Source of the DNA: Lachnospiraceae bacterium
Lineage (GTDB): Bacteria > Bacillota > Clostridia > Lachnospirales > Lachnospiraceae
Length of the DNA stretch: 64,000 nucleotides
Assembly (NCBI GenBank): GCA_910574285.1
Contig: CAJTAL010000009.1
Location: 62,001 to 126,000, forward strand
Direction: 5' to 3'
The position numbers and the translations under genes are program-made. This document shows positions 27,748-38,700 of the stretch, in pieces. How positions within the stretch are numbered: position 1 is the stretch's first letter; the number at the start of each line of letters is the position of its first letter. The notes beneath the pieces were generated by a model, which did no database searches, was not told where the DNA came from, and saw nothing but the letters and a program-made list of their open reading frames with translations.

Positions 27748-28469
27748 AGACCCTCGTCCTTTCGGGCCCGGGCAAACAGCCAGTCTGTCCAGGCAATCTT
27801 TGCTTTTTTCAGACGATCACGCCGTATATAGACATTCTGTCCGTCTTTCATGTTAAAAACCAACAGTTTGTGATCGATACCTGTCACATAAGAAAGGTTC
27901 GCCAGATAGCTCTTATGGCTGCGGAAGAAAGGAAACCCGGCAAGCTGGGGTTCCAGTTCATCCAAACGGCCTTTTGCCTGCTCCATCCCGCCGCCGTCAA
28001 AACGCATCAGCAGATAATGTGCTTTCTGTTCTACAGAGATTAGACGTCTGATGGGCAGATACAGCTTTTTTCCCTGCAGAATTACTTCGGCATCCGCCTG
28101 CAGCCGCCACTGAGACGCAAGGGCGATGGCATCGTCTATATCTTCCTGAGTTACAGGCTTTTCGATATACTTTGCTACTTTCAGACGGTAACCGTCCAGG
28201 GCATGGTCCCGGCTGGTGGTGACAAATGCCACCGGCAGTTCTGACTCAAGTTCCCGCAGCCGTCTCACTGTCTCCACACCGGACATCCCTTCCAAATAAA
28301 TATCCATGAATACCATATCATAATATCCCGGCCGGTAATCTCCCAAGAATGATTCTCCGCTGTCAAATGCCGTGACTCTGGCCGGGGTTGGTCTGTCCTG
28401 GATGAGATGAGTCAGCCGCTTTAGTTCCTCTTTATCATCTTCGCAAAGCGCAATCTGTAATTCTTCCAC
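27744..28469 (-). CDS. LytTR-type response regulator (partner of GHKL kinase)
   Basis: This 241-residue regulator has an N-terminal receiver (IALCEDDKEELKRL; phosphorylated Asp in YDMVFMDIYLEG; conserved Lys in YIEKPVT) and a C-terminal LytTR DNA-binding domain (SVEQKAHYLLMRF ... FFRSHKSYLANLSYVTGI). I chose GTG at 28469 with AGGAGG eight bases upstream, rather than the in-frame start at 28511. It is translationally coupled to the kinase, so the two form a system. The ClC gene downstream is a candidate target or co-transcribed gene. No AgrB or AgrD-like gene is present. Confidence 0.92.
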   Translation of the reverse strand: MEELQIALCEDDKEELKRLTHLIQDRPTPARVTAFDSGESFLGDYRPGYYDMVFMDIYLEGMSGVETVRRLRELESELPVAFVTTSRDHALDGYRLKVAKYIEKPVTQEDIDDAIALASQWRLQADAEVILQGKKLYLPIRRLISVEQKAHYLLMRFDGGGMEQAKGRLDELEPQLAGFPFFRSHKSYLANLSYVTGIDHKLLVFNMKDGQNVYIRRDRLKKAKIAWTDWLFARARKDEGL

Positions 28470-28531
28470 GCGAAATTCCTCCTGTTTCTGAACAGTATAG
28501 GGTAAAATCACAAAAATGTCAATTTGTCAAG

Positions 28532-28590
28532 TACGAGTTTTGAACAAAGCCATACATTTTTAGTACTGGAAAAAATGATAAAAACTCATA
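28532..28590. promoter_or_regulatory. Inverted repeat in the divergent LytTR-regulator promoter region
   Basis: TACGAGTTTT (28532-28541) and AAAACTCATA (28581-28590) form a 9/10 inverted repeat 39 bases apart in the A/T-rich gap between the two divergent regulator genes. It could bind one of them. This is inference from position and symmetry. Confidence 0.35.
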
Positions 28591-28634
28591 AAATAGAATA
28601 ATATCTGTATGTGAAACAGGGGGTAATCTGAGGG

Positions 28635-29378
28635 ATGAGTCCTTCTATAAATATTGCAGTAGTAGAAAATAACAATAACAGAGAGGAATCAGGTACATTG
28701 GTCTGCTATTTAGAGCGGTATGTCAGAAAAAAGAATTATGACGTAGGGATCTTCTGTTACTTAAGCGGTGAGGAATTTCTTGCATCATTTGGGAAGACAG
28801 ATTATGCGGCAGTGTTTTTGGATATCTTCTCAGGAAAGACGGATGGAATGGAAGTGGCCAGACAATTGTGGGAATATAATCCTCAATGTCAGATCATATT
28901 CCTGGCTTCTGGCCGGGAATACATATGGCAGGCTTTTCAGGTTCATTGTTTTGACTATATAGATAAGAAAGATTTTACTCGTCAAAGGCTCGAAGATGTC
29001 ATGGGAGATCTGGAGAGGAAACTTCCTTCTCTTAGTCAATATCTGGAATTTACTTGCGGAAACCGATCTGTCAGGCTTCCTATGAGAAAAATCCAAAATG
29101 TGACCGCAGACAATAATTATACGGTGTTTATGATGGAGGACGGGACAGAGTACCGATACCGGATTCCGTTCAGGAATATTCTTGAACTGGTGGAGCAAGT
29201 GGATTATTTTTTGAACTGTAACAGGGGGATTTTGTTGAATATGAATGATATTGCGGCAGAAGAGACGGATGTATATGTGATGAAGAACGGACAACGTTTT
29301 CCGATCAGGAGATTTGACCGCGTACAGATCAAGAATGCATATCACCAATATCAGTTTGTAAAGTTAGAGGGAGTGTAG
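28635..29378 (+). CDS. LytTR-type response regulator, orphan, with altered acidic pocket
   Basis: This 247-residue protein has a receiver-like N-terminus and a clear LytTR DNA-binding C-terminus (IQNVTADNNYTVFMMEDGTEY ... FLNCNRGILLNMNDI). The phosphorylation-site Asp is likely in AAVFLDIFSG and the Lys in DYIDKKD. The usual acidic pair after the first strand is replaced by VVENNNNREE, so Mg2+ binding and phosphorylation may be impaired. No kinase is encoded with it. It reads toward the antiporter/phosphatase/NRPS genes, starting 43 bases before the antiporter, and is a candidate regulator of that set. Confidence 0.88.
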   Translation: MSPSINIAVVENNNNREESGTLVCYLERYVRKKNYDVGIFCYLSGEEFLASFGKTDYAAVFLDIFSGKTDGMEVARQLWEYNPQCQIIFLASGREYIWQAFQVHCFDYIDKKDFTRQRLEDVMGDLERKLPSLSQYLEFTCGNRSVRLPMRKIQNVTADNNYTVFMMEDGTEYRYRIPFRNILELVEQVDYFLNCNRGILLNMNDIAAEETDVYVMKNGQRFPIRRFDRVQIKNAYHQYQFVKLEGV

Positions 29379-29421
29379 GTGGCAGATACCGGTATATTAA
29401 AAGGGAAGAAGGAGGAAAAAG

Positions 29422-30681
29422 ATGGATAATTTTCTTGTAAATACGGTGGTTTTGCTTGCGTTGGTAGTTGTGTTTGGATATTTTAATGAGAAAGTAACGA
29501 GGTTTACACATGAGATATCTCTGATGCTTTTTTCTGTAATACTTGGCGGCATCCTCGTGGTCTTAGGCATTGCGTTCGAGGGGCGGGGAACGGTATCGCA
29601 GACATTAGAAGGGATTCAAGTCTTTAATCTGGAAGAATTTTTGATGGAGGGAGTCCTGTGTTTTATGCTGTTTGCGGGTTCCTGCCATATGAGGCTTTTG
29701 GATTTTAAGAAGCATGCAAGGGCGATTTCGCTTCTGGCAGCGGCGGCAACATTCCTTGGCGCCGTATTTTATGGGCTGATTTTTTATGGAGTGGGCAGGC
29801 TTCTTGGTTTTTCGCTTACGATTCCGGTCTGCCTGATGTTTGGAAGTATCGTGGCGCCGACAGACCCGATTGCCGCCACCAGTATATTGAAGAAGTTCAA
29901 TCTGCCGCCGGGGATCAGTTTTATCATAGAGGGAGAATCTCTTCTGAATGACGGAATGGGAGTGGCTTTGTTTATCTTTTTCTCGGGAATGGTCACGGCA
30001 GGAGAAAGCGGCGGTTTCTTTACCGTTATGGCCAGGGAAATCCTTGGGGCGGTGATCGTCGGCATACTTGTGACGGCAGTCTGTTTCCCTGTCTTTCGCC
30101 GTACCGGGGATGAGGCGCGGCAGATCTTTACCAGCCTGTTGGCGGTGGCTTTGTCTTATGTGCTGTGCGAGACATTTGGGTTCTCCGGAGCCATTGCTTC
30201 AGTTGTCTGCGGGGTACTCTTTTCCGCGCTTCGCAACCTGGCGGAGCATAGGGGGAATCCGCTTTTGACGGAGCAGTTTGATATCTTTTGGGAGATTCTG
30301 GATACTTTGCTGAATTCCATCCTGTATGTCATGCTGGGATTGTCCTTTATTCACATCCTTCAGATGCCTCGTGTACTTTTATTATCGATTTTTGCGGTTC
30401 TTGCCAATCTGGCAGGGCGGGCAGGAAGCCTCGGCGTGTCGTCGCTGTTCATTGGTCCGCTGCCTGACGGATACCGCAGGGGAGCGTTTATCAAACTGCT
30501 GACCTGGGGAGGGCTTCGGGGAGGGCTTTCTGTCGCGCTTGCCATGAGCACCCAGGGAATGCTGCCTGACGAGATATACCATATCGTTCTTGGAGGTACA
30601 TATGCTATCGTATTCTTCACGACGATAGTACAGGGAATGACGATGCGTTCCGTATACCAGAGTATTCAAAGAAGCATGTGA
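29422..30681 (+). CDS. CPA1-family cation:proton antiporter (NhaP-like)
   Basis: This 419-residue protein has about 12 membrane helices. It has the CPA1 signature with the paired acidic/polar residues in SIVAPTDPIAATSILKKF and the conserved FIIEGESLLNDGMGVALFIF. A further conserved WGGLRGGLSVALAMS lies near the C-terminus. Members exchange Na+ (or K+) for protons at the cytoplasmic membrane. There is no cytoplasmic TrkA-C or cNMP domain. The start has a strong AAGGAGG site. The stop region overlaps or abuts the phosphatase gene downstream, which suggests they are expressed together. Confidence 0.92.
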   Translation: MDNFLVNTVVLLALVVVFGYFNEKVTRFTHEISLMLFSVILGGILVVLGIAFEGRGTVSQTLEGIQVFNLEEFLMEGVLCFMLFAGSCHMRLLDFKKHARAISLLAAAATFLGAVFYGLIFYGVGRLLGFSLTIPVCLMFGSIVAPTDPIAATSILKKFNLPPGISFIIEGESLLNDGMGVALFIFFSGMVTAGESGGFFTVMAREILGAVIVGILVTAVCFPVFRRTGDEARQIFTSLLAVALSYVLCETFGFSGAIASVVCGVLFSALRNLAEHRGNPLLTEQFDIFWEILDTLLNSILYVMLGLSFIHILQMPRVLLLSIFAVLANLAGRAGSLGVSSLFIGPLPDGYRRGAFIKLLTWGGLRGGLSVALAMSTQGMLPDEIYHIVLGGTYAIVFFTTIVQGMTMRSVYQSIQRSM

Positions 30682-30704
30682 AGCATGTAATTGAGAGGAA
30701 ACAG

Positions 30705-32321
30705 ATGGAGATTAATGACAGAGAAGGTTCCGGCAGCCGGCTGCGTGATGCTTCGATGGGAAGAAAGCTGACGGTTGTATTTATCTCATGCGTCGTAGGA
30801 TTCGGAATACTGGTGTGTCTGGCAGGATACTGGAGGAATTACCATAAAGAGCAGAAGGAAAATCAGACGTATCTCCTTCGATGCGCGCGTCTTGCCTCCG
30901 AAATATTTCTGCAATCGGATGTGGAAGAGCTTGTGTCGGACAACAGCAGAAGACTTTACCTGCAATGTAAGAAGGAGATGGACCATATTCAGACGGATAT
31001 GGAATTAAAGTATGTCTATACTTATATCCCGGAGGAAGACGGAAAGTCTTATACATTGGTTATGGTATCCGGAAAGATACAGGAGGATAGATGGAAACAG
31101 GGTCAGGTTATGGACGAGACAGTACCTCCGGAGGTTATGGATGTATATGAGGGAAGGAAAGAAAGCTGTTTTCGAATCAGCAGGAACCGCTATGGTTACA
31201 TGGCGTCTATGTTCTGCCCGGTCTACGATTCTGACGGGGATATTCAGGCGGTCACCGGCGCTGCTTTGGAGCGCGGAGCGATTGTATCCGGTTTTTTCAG
31301 AGAGATTGCCTGGGTGTCCGTACTGATCCTGGCAGGGTGTCTGGTGTTCTTTTTCTTACTGCGGTACTTCAGTTTCCAGTATGTAATCCGCCCTGTCACG
31401 GAATTGTCGGAGCATATGGAGCATTTTGTAAAGGACAGGGAAGAGGGCAGGAGTTTTAATCAGATTGAGATAAGGAGCCGGGATGAGATCGGGCAGATGA
31501 CGGCAGTGTTCAACCGGATGGCGGGAGATCTTGAGTATTATGTGAAGAAGACCGCGGATATGGCGGCGGCTGCCGAGAAGGAGAGAACCGAGATGGAAGC
31601 CGCAAGGCGTATCCAGAAGGCAAGTCTGCCGGAGGGGAATGATCCATGGAAAGAAGACGCCCGCTTTAGATTGTATGCCGGTATGCAGCCGGCAAGACAG
31701 GTGGGCGGTGATTTTTACGATTATTTTCGTGTGTCCGAGGACAGTCTTGCCACCGTGATCGGAGATGTATCCGGCAAGGGTATTACGGCGGCGTTGTTCA
31801 TGATGCGTGCAATGACTCTGATTCGAGGGTGTATGCTGGAAGGTAAGGAACTTTCGCAGGTATTGGAGCAGGTGAACAATGAACTCTGTGACAGGAACAC
31901 AGAAGGAATGTTTGTCACAGTATTTGTGGGAATTCTTAATCTGGAGACAGGGAGATATCGGTATGCAGGCGCCGGACATCAGCCGCCTTATGTGTGCAGG
32001 GAAGAGTTTGAGGCGCTGCAGCTTGATCCGGGGCTTCCGTTAGGGCTTTTTGAAGAAGAGGAATATGCGTGTGCCGAAGCAGACCTGAGACAGGGAGAGA
32101 GTATCTTCCTGTATACGGACGGTGTGACGGAGGCGATGAATGAGGAAAAGGAGCTGTGGGGAGAGGCACGGATGAAGGAGCTGCTGAACTTACACAAAGA
32201 TTCTGATTGTGAGGAGATTGCCCGGGCGATAAGCAGCGCCGTGGCACAATTCGCCAAAGAGGCGAAGCAGTCGGATGATATTACAATGCTGGTATTAAAG
32301 TATTCCAAAGAGTTTATATAA
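30705..32321 (+). CDS. Membrane PP2C-type (SpoIIE/RsbU-like) protein phosphatase with HAMP domain
   Basis: This 538-residue protein has one membrane helix near residues 20-42, an extracytoplasmic sensor of about 150 residues, a second helix at about 195-225, a HAMP region, and a C-terminal PP2C-type phosphatase. Metal-binding motifs are visible: VGGDFYDYF, IGDVSGKGITAALFM and the final SDDITMLVLKY. Such phosphatases dephosphorylate STAS anti-sigma antagonists, and a STAS gene follows 17 bases later. I chose ATG 30705 with GAGAGG six bases upstream; an in-frame GTG at 30678 overlaps the antiporter stop. It is probably the input arm of a partner-switching circuit. Confidence 0.93.
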   Translation: MEINDREGSGSRLRDASMGRKLTVVFISCVVGFGILVCLAGYWRNYHKEQKENQTYLLRCARLASEIFLQSDVEELVSDNSRRLYLQCKKEMDHIQTDMELKYVYTYIPEEDGKSYTLVMVSGKIQEDRWKQGQVMDETVPPEVMDVYEGRKESCFRISRNRYGYMASMFCPVYDSDGDIQAVTGAALERGAIVSGFFREIAWVSVLILAGCLVFFFLLRYFSFQYVIRPVTELSEHMEHFVKDREEGRSFNQIEIRSRDEIGQMTAVFNRMAGDLEYYVKKTADMAAAAEKERTEMEAARRIQKASLPEGNDPWKEDARFRLYAGMQPARQVGGDFYDYFRVSEDSLATVIGDVSGKGITAALFMMRAMTLIRGCMLEGKELSQVLEQVNNELCDRNTEGMFVTVFVGILNLETGRYRYAGAGHQPPYVCREEFEALQLDPGLPLGLFEEEEYACAEADLRQGESIFLYTDGVTEAMNEEKELWGEARMKELLNLHKDSDCEEIARAISSAVAQFAKEAKQSDDITMLVLKYSKEFI

Positions 32322-32338
32322 AATCAGGAGGGTTCATT

Positions 32339-32647
32339 ATGACAATAACAACAAAGACGGAAGGAACAACTGCGACAATCTATGTGGAGGGATGGCTGGA
32401 TACGCAGTCGTCTCCGGACCTGGGGAAGGAAGTGGAAGGGATATCAGAGGCCAGGGCCCTTGTACTGGATTTTGAAAAGCTTGAGTATATCTCGTCTTCC
32501 GGGCTTCGGGAAGTGGTGGCGGCCTATAAGAAGATGAAAGCAAGAGGCGGGACTTTTTCAGTTGTAAATGTCGGAAGCGAGGTTATGGATGTGTTTCGGC
32601 TTACGGGATTCGATAAGAAACTGGAGATCTGCCCGGCGGAGAGATAA
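32339..32647 (+). CDS. STAS-domain anti-sigma factor antagonist
   Basis: This 102-residue single-domain protein of the SpoIIAA/RsbV family carries the regulatory serine motif EYISSSGLREVV (phosphorylated Ser near residue 56), preceded by LVLDFEKL. In known systems the unphosphorylated form binds an RsbW-like kinase and frees its sigma factor. It sits between the PP2C phosphatase and the NRPS gene. Two RsbW-like domains are encoded downstream (the C-terminus of the MATE protein and the gene at 41413-41787). A CAGGAGGGT ribosome binding site precedes the ATG. Which kinase domain it partners is unknown. Confidence 0.95.
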   Translation: MTITTKTEGTTATIYVEGWLDTQSSPDLGKEVEGISEARALVLDFEKLEYISSSGLREVVAAYKKMKARGGTFSVVNVGSEVMDVFRLTGFDKKLEICPAER

Positions 32648-32741
32648 TATGACGCCAGGGTCAAGAGATTATGTATGAAATGCTAAGTAAGTTGCCGCAA
32701 AGAGATCAAAGTAAGAAGATTGTATCGTAAGGAGAAGAAGA

Positions 32742-35700
32742 ATGGATAAGGTAAGAGATGATTTTATATATTACGGAAACCGAGTCAAAGATCCCGAACT
32801 GGATTCCTGCCTGCTCGCCGATTACACGGCGGAGGGTCTCATGGAGGCTGAATATGTGCACAGAGTGAAGAAAGGAAACGCTTTGGCGGCAGTTTCTTTC
32901 TGTATGGAAAGAAACATGGATCCAATCGAGATGTCGAAAGTGGTTTTGATGCTGATATTGGAGAAATATACGAATAATAAAGCTCTGCTTTCGGCGGTTT
33001 CCAGTGAGGGCAGGTTCGTGCCTGTCTTTTTAAGCAGTGAAGAGACGCCGGGCTTTTCGGAATATTTCGCTCTGTATTTGAAGCAGATGGACGAGAGTAA
33101 ATTCCATAGTCAGGTTGATTTTGAAGAGCTTCGGGCAGAATTTGGATGGAATTCTTTTCCTTTTATTACGAGTGAAACCAGAGTCTATGAGTCGTTTTCC
33201 CTGGCCGACCATCAGGACAAGGAAGCGAAGCTTGGAATATGTGTCACCGTTTCCGACAGAGAGCTTACGGTCAGTGTAAAGTATAATCAGGTGCTTTATA
33301 ACCGGAAGACGTTTGAGAGATTCTTTCTGTCCTTCGATGCGGTATTAGGGCAGATTGCGGCGGGAGAGGACAGGATAGCCGCGCTGTCTCTGCTATCGGA
33401 AGAGCTATTAGAGGAACTGGACGCATTTAACCAGACGGAATTTCCTTATGACGACAGTGTGTCTGTGGTAGATCTTATACAGGCGGCGGCAGAGCGGCAT
33501 CCGGACCGGGTGGCTGTAGTCTACAGGGAGAAGGAGATTACATATCGTGAATTCCAAGAGATGACAGACCGGATTGCGCGGTATATCCATTCCAGAGGAA
33601 TCGGGAGAGAGGATGTGGTGTCGATTCTGATTCCAAGATGTGAATATATGCCTGTTGCGGCTGTAGGAGCGCTGAAAGCGGGAGCGGCTTATCAGCCTCT
33701 GGATCCGACTTATCCGCCGGATCGTCTGAAATTCATGATGGAAGACGCGAAGGTAAGACTTTTGATTGCAGATGCTTCTTTGCTGTCTTTGGTGCCGGAT
33801 TATGCCGGAGAGGTTCTTACGCTGGATGAGATCCCGGCGTTAGCTGTATGTGCTGAAGAGCTTCCGGCAGAAGATATCAGGCAGTGGTATCCTTCGAAGG
33901 ACGACCTGTTTATTCTGCTCTATACCTCGGGTACGACAGGGGTTCCCAAAGGCGTCATGCTGGAACATCGGAATCTGGTCGCATTTATCCAATGGTATCG
34001 GAATCACTATCTTGTGACAGAAGAAAGCAGAGTGGCTGCATATGCGTCTTTTGGTTTTGACGCAAATATGATGGATATGTATCCGGCTCTTACAAGCGGC
34101 GCGCAGGTACATATCATTGATGAGGAGATTCGTCTGGAACTTCTGGCGTTAAGAGAGTATTTTGAGCGGAATCGGATCACCCACAGTTTCATGACCACTC
34201 AGGTGGGAAGGCAGTATGCAAGCCTGTTCCCGGACGCCTCTTATCCAAAGTATCTGTCTGTGGGAGGAGAGACGCTGGTACCGGTCGCCCCGCCGGATTA
34301 TCGGTTTTATAATGTCTATGGTCCTACAGAGTGTACGATTCTGACGACGACGTTTCCGATGGACCGATTCTATAAGAATGTCCCGATCGGAAGCGCGAAC
34401 CAGAATATCAGGCTGTATGTAACGGATCCGAAGGGCATGCGTCTTCCGGTGGGAGTTCCGGGAGAACTTTGGATTGCAGGGGTACAGGTGGGAAGAGGAT
34501 ATTTAAACCGTCCCGAACAGACGAAAGAGGTCTTTATCCCCAATCCGTTCTCAGAGGATGAGCGTTACAGCAGGATTTACCGTTCCGGGGATATCGTGCG
34601 CTTTCTTGAGGACGGGAACATCGAGTTTATCGGGAGACGCGACGCGCAGGTGAAGATCAGAGGCTTCCGTATCGAACTTACAGAAGTGGAGGGAATTATC
34701 CGGGAATTTGAAGGGATTCAGGATGTGACGGTTGCAGCTTTCGACGAGGCGGGAGGCGGGAAATTCATCGCAGCATACGTCGTCTCCGATGCACAGGTGG
34801 ATATCAATGCGCTGCATGCCTTCATCCGGGAGAGGAAGCCTCCGTATATGGTTCCGGCGGTCACCATGCAGATTGATGAGATCCCCCTGAACCAGAATCA
34901 GAAGGTGAATAAGCGGGCGCTTCCTGTACCGCAGAAAGAAGCGGAAGAATGTATAAAGCCTCAGAATGAGACTCAGCAAAGGGTCTATGATTGTCTGGCA
35001 AATGTACTTGGGCATGAAGAATTCGGAATTACCACAGATATTCATGAGGCAGGCCTTACTTCCATCGGCGCAATTCAGTTTATCGTGAGGTTGTCTCAGG
35101 AATTTGAAGTTACGGTTAATATCAGGGACCTGACGGAATATTCTACGGTGGAGGAACTGGGAGGATATCTTTCTAAGGCTTCAAAATCAGCGCCGAGAGA
35201 GATTCGGGAGAAATATCCGCTGACACAGACCCAGATCGGAATCTATGTGGAATGTATGATGAACCCGGAGTCTGTCTTCTATAATCTGCCGGGAAGCTTT
35301 GCCTTTTCCAGGGACAGAGAAGACGCCTGCCGGACAATAGATGCCGAGAAACTCTGCAGGGGCATACAAAAAGTGGCGGATGTCCATCCGGCTATGAAAT
35401 GCAGTATCCGGACGGATGAGAACGGGGATACCTTCATGTATCCGAAGGATGACAGAGAGGTGGAGATCGAGCGGTATAGCGGGACGGAAGAAGAGTATGA
35501 GGCATTCTTTCAGAATTTCGCAAAACCTTTTGATCTTGAGAAGGGACCTCTCTACCGCTTTGCCATATTCGAGACCGAGACTCATCTGTACCTGACGATC
35601 GATTTTCACCATATTATCAGCGACGGAACTTCTATTGCCGTATTTGCACAGGAGCTTAACCGCGTCATGGGTGAAGAAGAGCCGTTGGGAGAAGGGTACA

Positions 35701-38700
35701 CCCAATATGATCTCGCAGTGGATGAAGAGAGAGCCAGACAACAGGAAGGCTATGATAAAGCCAGGGAATACTATGATTCCGTATTTTCCGGAGTATCGGG
35801 ATGTACCGTTCCGGATCGGGACAACTATGAAGAAGCGGAAAGCCTGGGATTTTACCGGCGATATGCCGAAAAGCTTACGCCGGGCAGGGTAGAGGATTTC
35901 TGCCGGAAACGCAAGATTTCGCCAAACGTATTCTTTCTCTCTGTGATGGGATATGTATTGGGGAAATACGCGGGGAGCGAGGAAGCCTGCTTTACCACGA
36001 TTTATAACGGAAGAAGCGACGGCAGGACCGCCGATACGATGGGAATGCTGGTGAAGACGCTGCCGGTACTCTGTGCGTTGGATGAAAAGACCGGGATAGA
36101 GGATTATGTAAGCCGGGTGAAGGAGCAGCTTTTATCCTCCATGGCAAACGACGTCTATTCTTTTGCGGAAATCAGCCGGGCTTACGGGATCTGCCCTGAG
36201 ATTATGTTCGTCTATCAGGGAGATGATTTCGTAGAATTCGAGATCGGCGGACAGAAGACTGTATTCAGGGAAGCGGTATCCGATAAGGCGAAAGCGGCTA
36301 TCTCCATTAATATTTTCTTGGAGGACGGAAGATACCGATATGAATTCGAATATCGGAAGAATATGTTCAGCAGTGCTTTCATAGAGGACATGTATGAGAT
36401 TCTGACGGAAGCGGCAGGAAGTTTCCTGAACGCAGAGACGCTCGGGGATGTCAATATTCTGTCCCGGCGGCAGGAGGAACTGGTGGAGAGCTTTAACCAG
36501 ACAGATTATCCGGTGGAGATTATGAGTGTAAACCGTCTCTTCGAAGCGTGGGTTCAGAAAGCGCCGCAGCGGACTGCGGTCATCGCGAACGGGGAGAAGC
36601 TTACATATGAGGAATTGAACCGTCTTGCGAACCGTCTGGCGCATGCCTTGATCGATCTGGGTATCCGGGAAGATACGATTGTAGGATTGATCCTGGAGAG
36701 AGGGATTCCTGTCTATATTACCAGGCAGGGAATCTTGAAAGCCGGCGGCGCGTTCCTTCCGATGGTGCCGGAATATCCGGACGACAGGATTGATTTCTGC
36801 CTGACAGACGCCGAATGTCCCTATGTGATTACGACGGAGAAGATCAAGGAGGAAAGAAGTTCTCTGTGGAATGGAAAGCCTTACAGGGTACTGACGGTAG
36901 AAGAATTGCTGAAAGCAGAGGAAGAAGAGAAGGAAGAGAGGGAGACGAATCCGGATGCCGCGATCTCTGCCACCTCTTTGGCATACTGCCTGTATACGTC
37001 AGGTTCTACGGGGCGGCCGAAAGGTGTATTGATCGAACACGGCAATCTCTGTAATTTCGTCAATTCTAATCCGATTAATACAGAGATCAGGAATTATACG
37101 GATCATGGCACGGTATCTCTGGCTCTGGCGGCTATCACCTTCGATGTGTCGGTGATGGAGGAATTCATACCTCTCTGCAACGGTATGACGATCTGTATGG
37201 CCAATGAGGATGAGATACATAATCCTCTTGCACTGGCGGATCTGCTGATCAGGAATCATGTAGATATTATGAAATGTACGCCGTCTTATATGACGAATAT
37301 CATAGAGGAGCCTCAGATGCATGAAGCGCTTGCGAAGATAAAGGCATTTGATATCGGGGCGGAAGCATTTCCGCAGACTCTTTACGGAAAGATGCGTAAG
37401 GTCAATCCGACGGCGGCTATCGTGAACAGCTACGGGCCTACCGAGTGTACGGTGAGCTGTACCACGAAGATCCTTACAGGCGCCGGCGAGATCAATATCG
37501 GAGGACCGCTTACGAATATGAAAGTCTATGTGGTGAACCGGAAGAATAAGCTTCTTCCGGTAGGAATCTGCGGAGAGCTGATCATCTGCGGCGCCGGCGT
37601 GGGGCGAGGCTATGTGAAGCTTCCGGATAAGAACCGGGAAGCCTTCTTCAAACTTCGCGGTCTTCCGGCATATCATAGCGGCGACCTGGTAAAATGGAAC
37701 CGAAAGGGTGAGATCGTATTCCTTGGGCGGCTGGATAATCAGGTGAAGCTTCGGGGACTTCGCGTGGAACTGGATGAGATTGAGAATGCCGTCAATTCCT
37801 TTGACGGTGTAAAGATGAGTAAAGTGATCGTAAAGAATAACGGGAGCGAAGAGTATCTTGCGGGATATTTTACGGCGGAAAAGGAGATCGACCTTTCTGA
37901 ACTTACTGAGCATCTGAAGTCTAAGCTCACGCATTACATGGTTCCGGGAGCCCTGATGCAGCTTGAGAAGATGCCGCTTACCGTCAATGGAAAGATAGAT
38001 AAAAAGCAGCTTCCAGAGATCGCGTATCAGTCGGAGGCAAGGGATTATGTAGCGCCTTCCACGGAACTGGAGCAGCGGTTATGCGATAAATTCGCGGAGA
38101 TTCTGACGCTTGAGAAAGTGGGCGTGACAGAGAATTTCTTCGAGATCGGCGGCACTTCCTTAAGCGCGACGAAGATTGCCATGTATGCCATCACCATGGG
38201 GTATCCTCTGGTATATAAGGATATCTTTGCCAATCCGACGCCCAGAAAGCTGGCAGGATTTATCTCCGGGAAGGGAAAGCAGGAGGAGAAAGGCAAAGAT
38301 CCGGCTTCGGATATCAAGGACTATGATTATTCGGCGATCCATGAGCTTCTGTCCAGGAACTGTGTCGAGAACGGCAACCGGATCGAAACGGCAAAGCTTG
38401 GGGATATTTTGCTTACGGGCGCTACAGGGTTCCTGGGAATCCATGTCCTGCGGGAATTCCTGATCAGTTATCCCGGGAGGGTTTACTGTCTTGTGCGGAA
38501 GGGAAATTATCCTTCCTGCGAGAAACGGTTGATGAATATGCTGATGTACTATTTTGACACGCCGTTTATGGATGCGTTCGAGGATCGGATTGTGTGTATC
38601 GACGGTGATATCACAGACCGGGATATGGTGAAGAGCCTCGCGCGGTTTTCCTTTACCGCCGTGATCAACTGTGCGGCCTGTGTGAAGCATTTTGTCAAGG

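Noticed and set aside
27744-28635. Agr-type quorum-sensing locus
   Set aside because: No AgrB or AgrD-like gene is present; only the kinase and regulator types match.
36999-37934. 311-codon open frame antisense to the NRPS
   Set aside because: It has no ribosome binding site and a biased antisense composition; it is a shadow of the NRPS frame.
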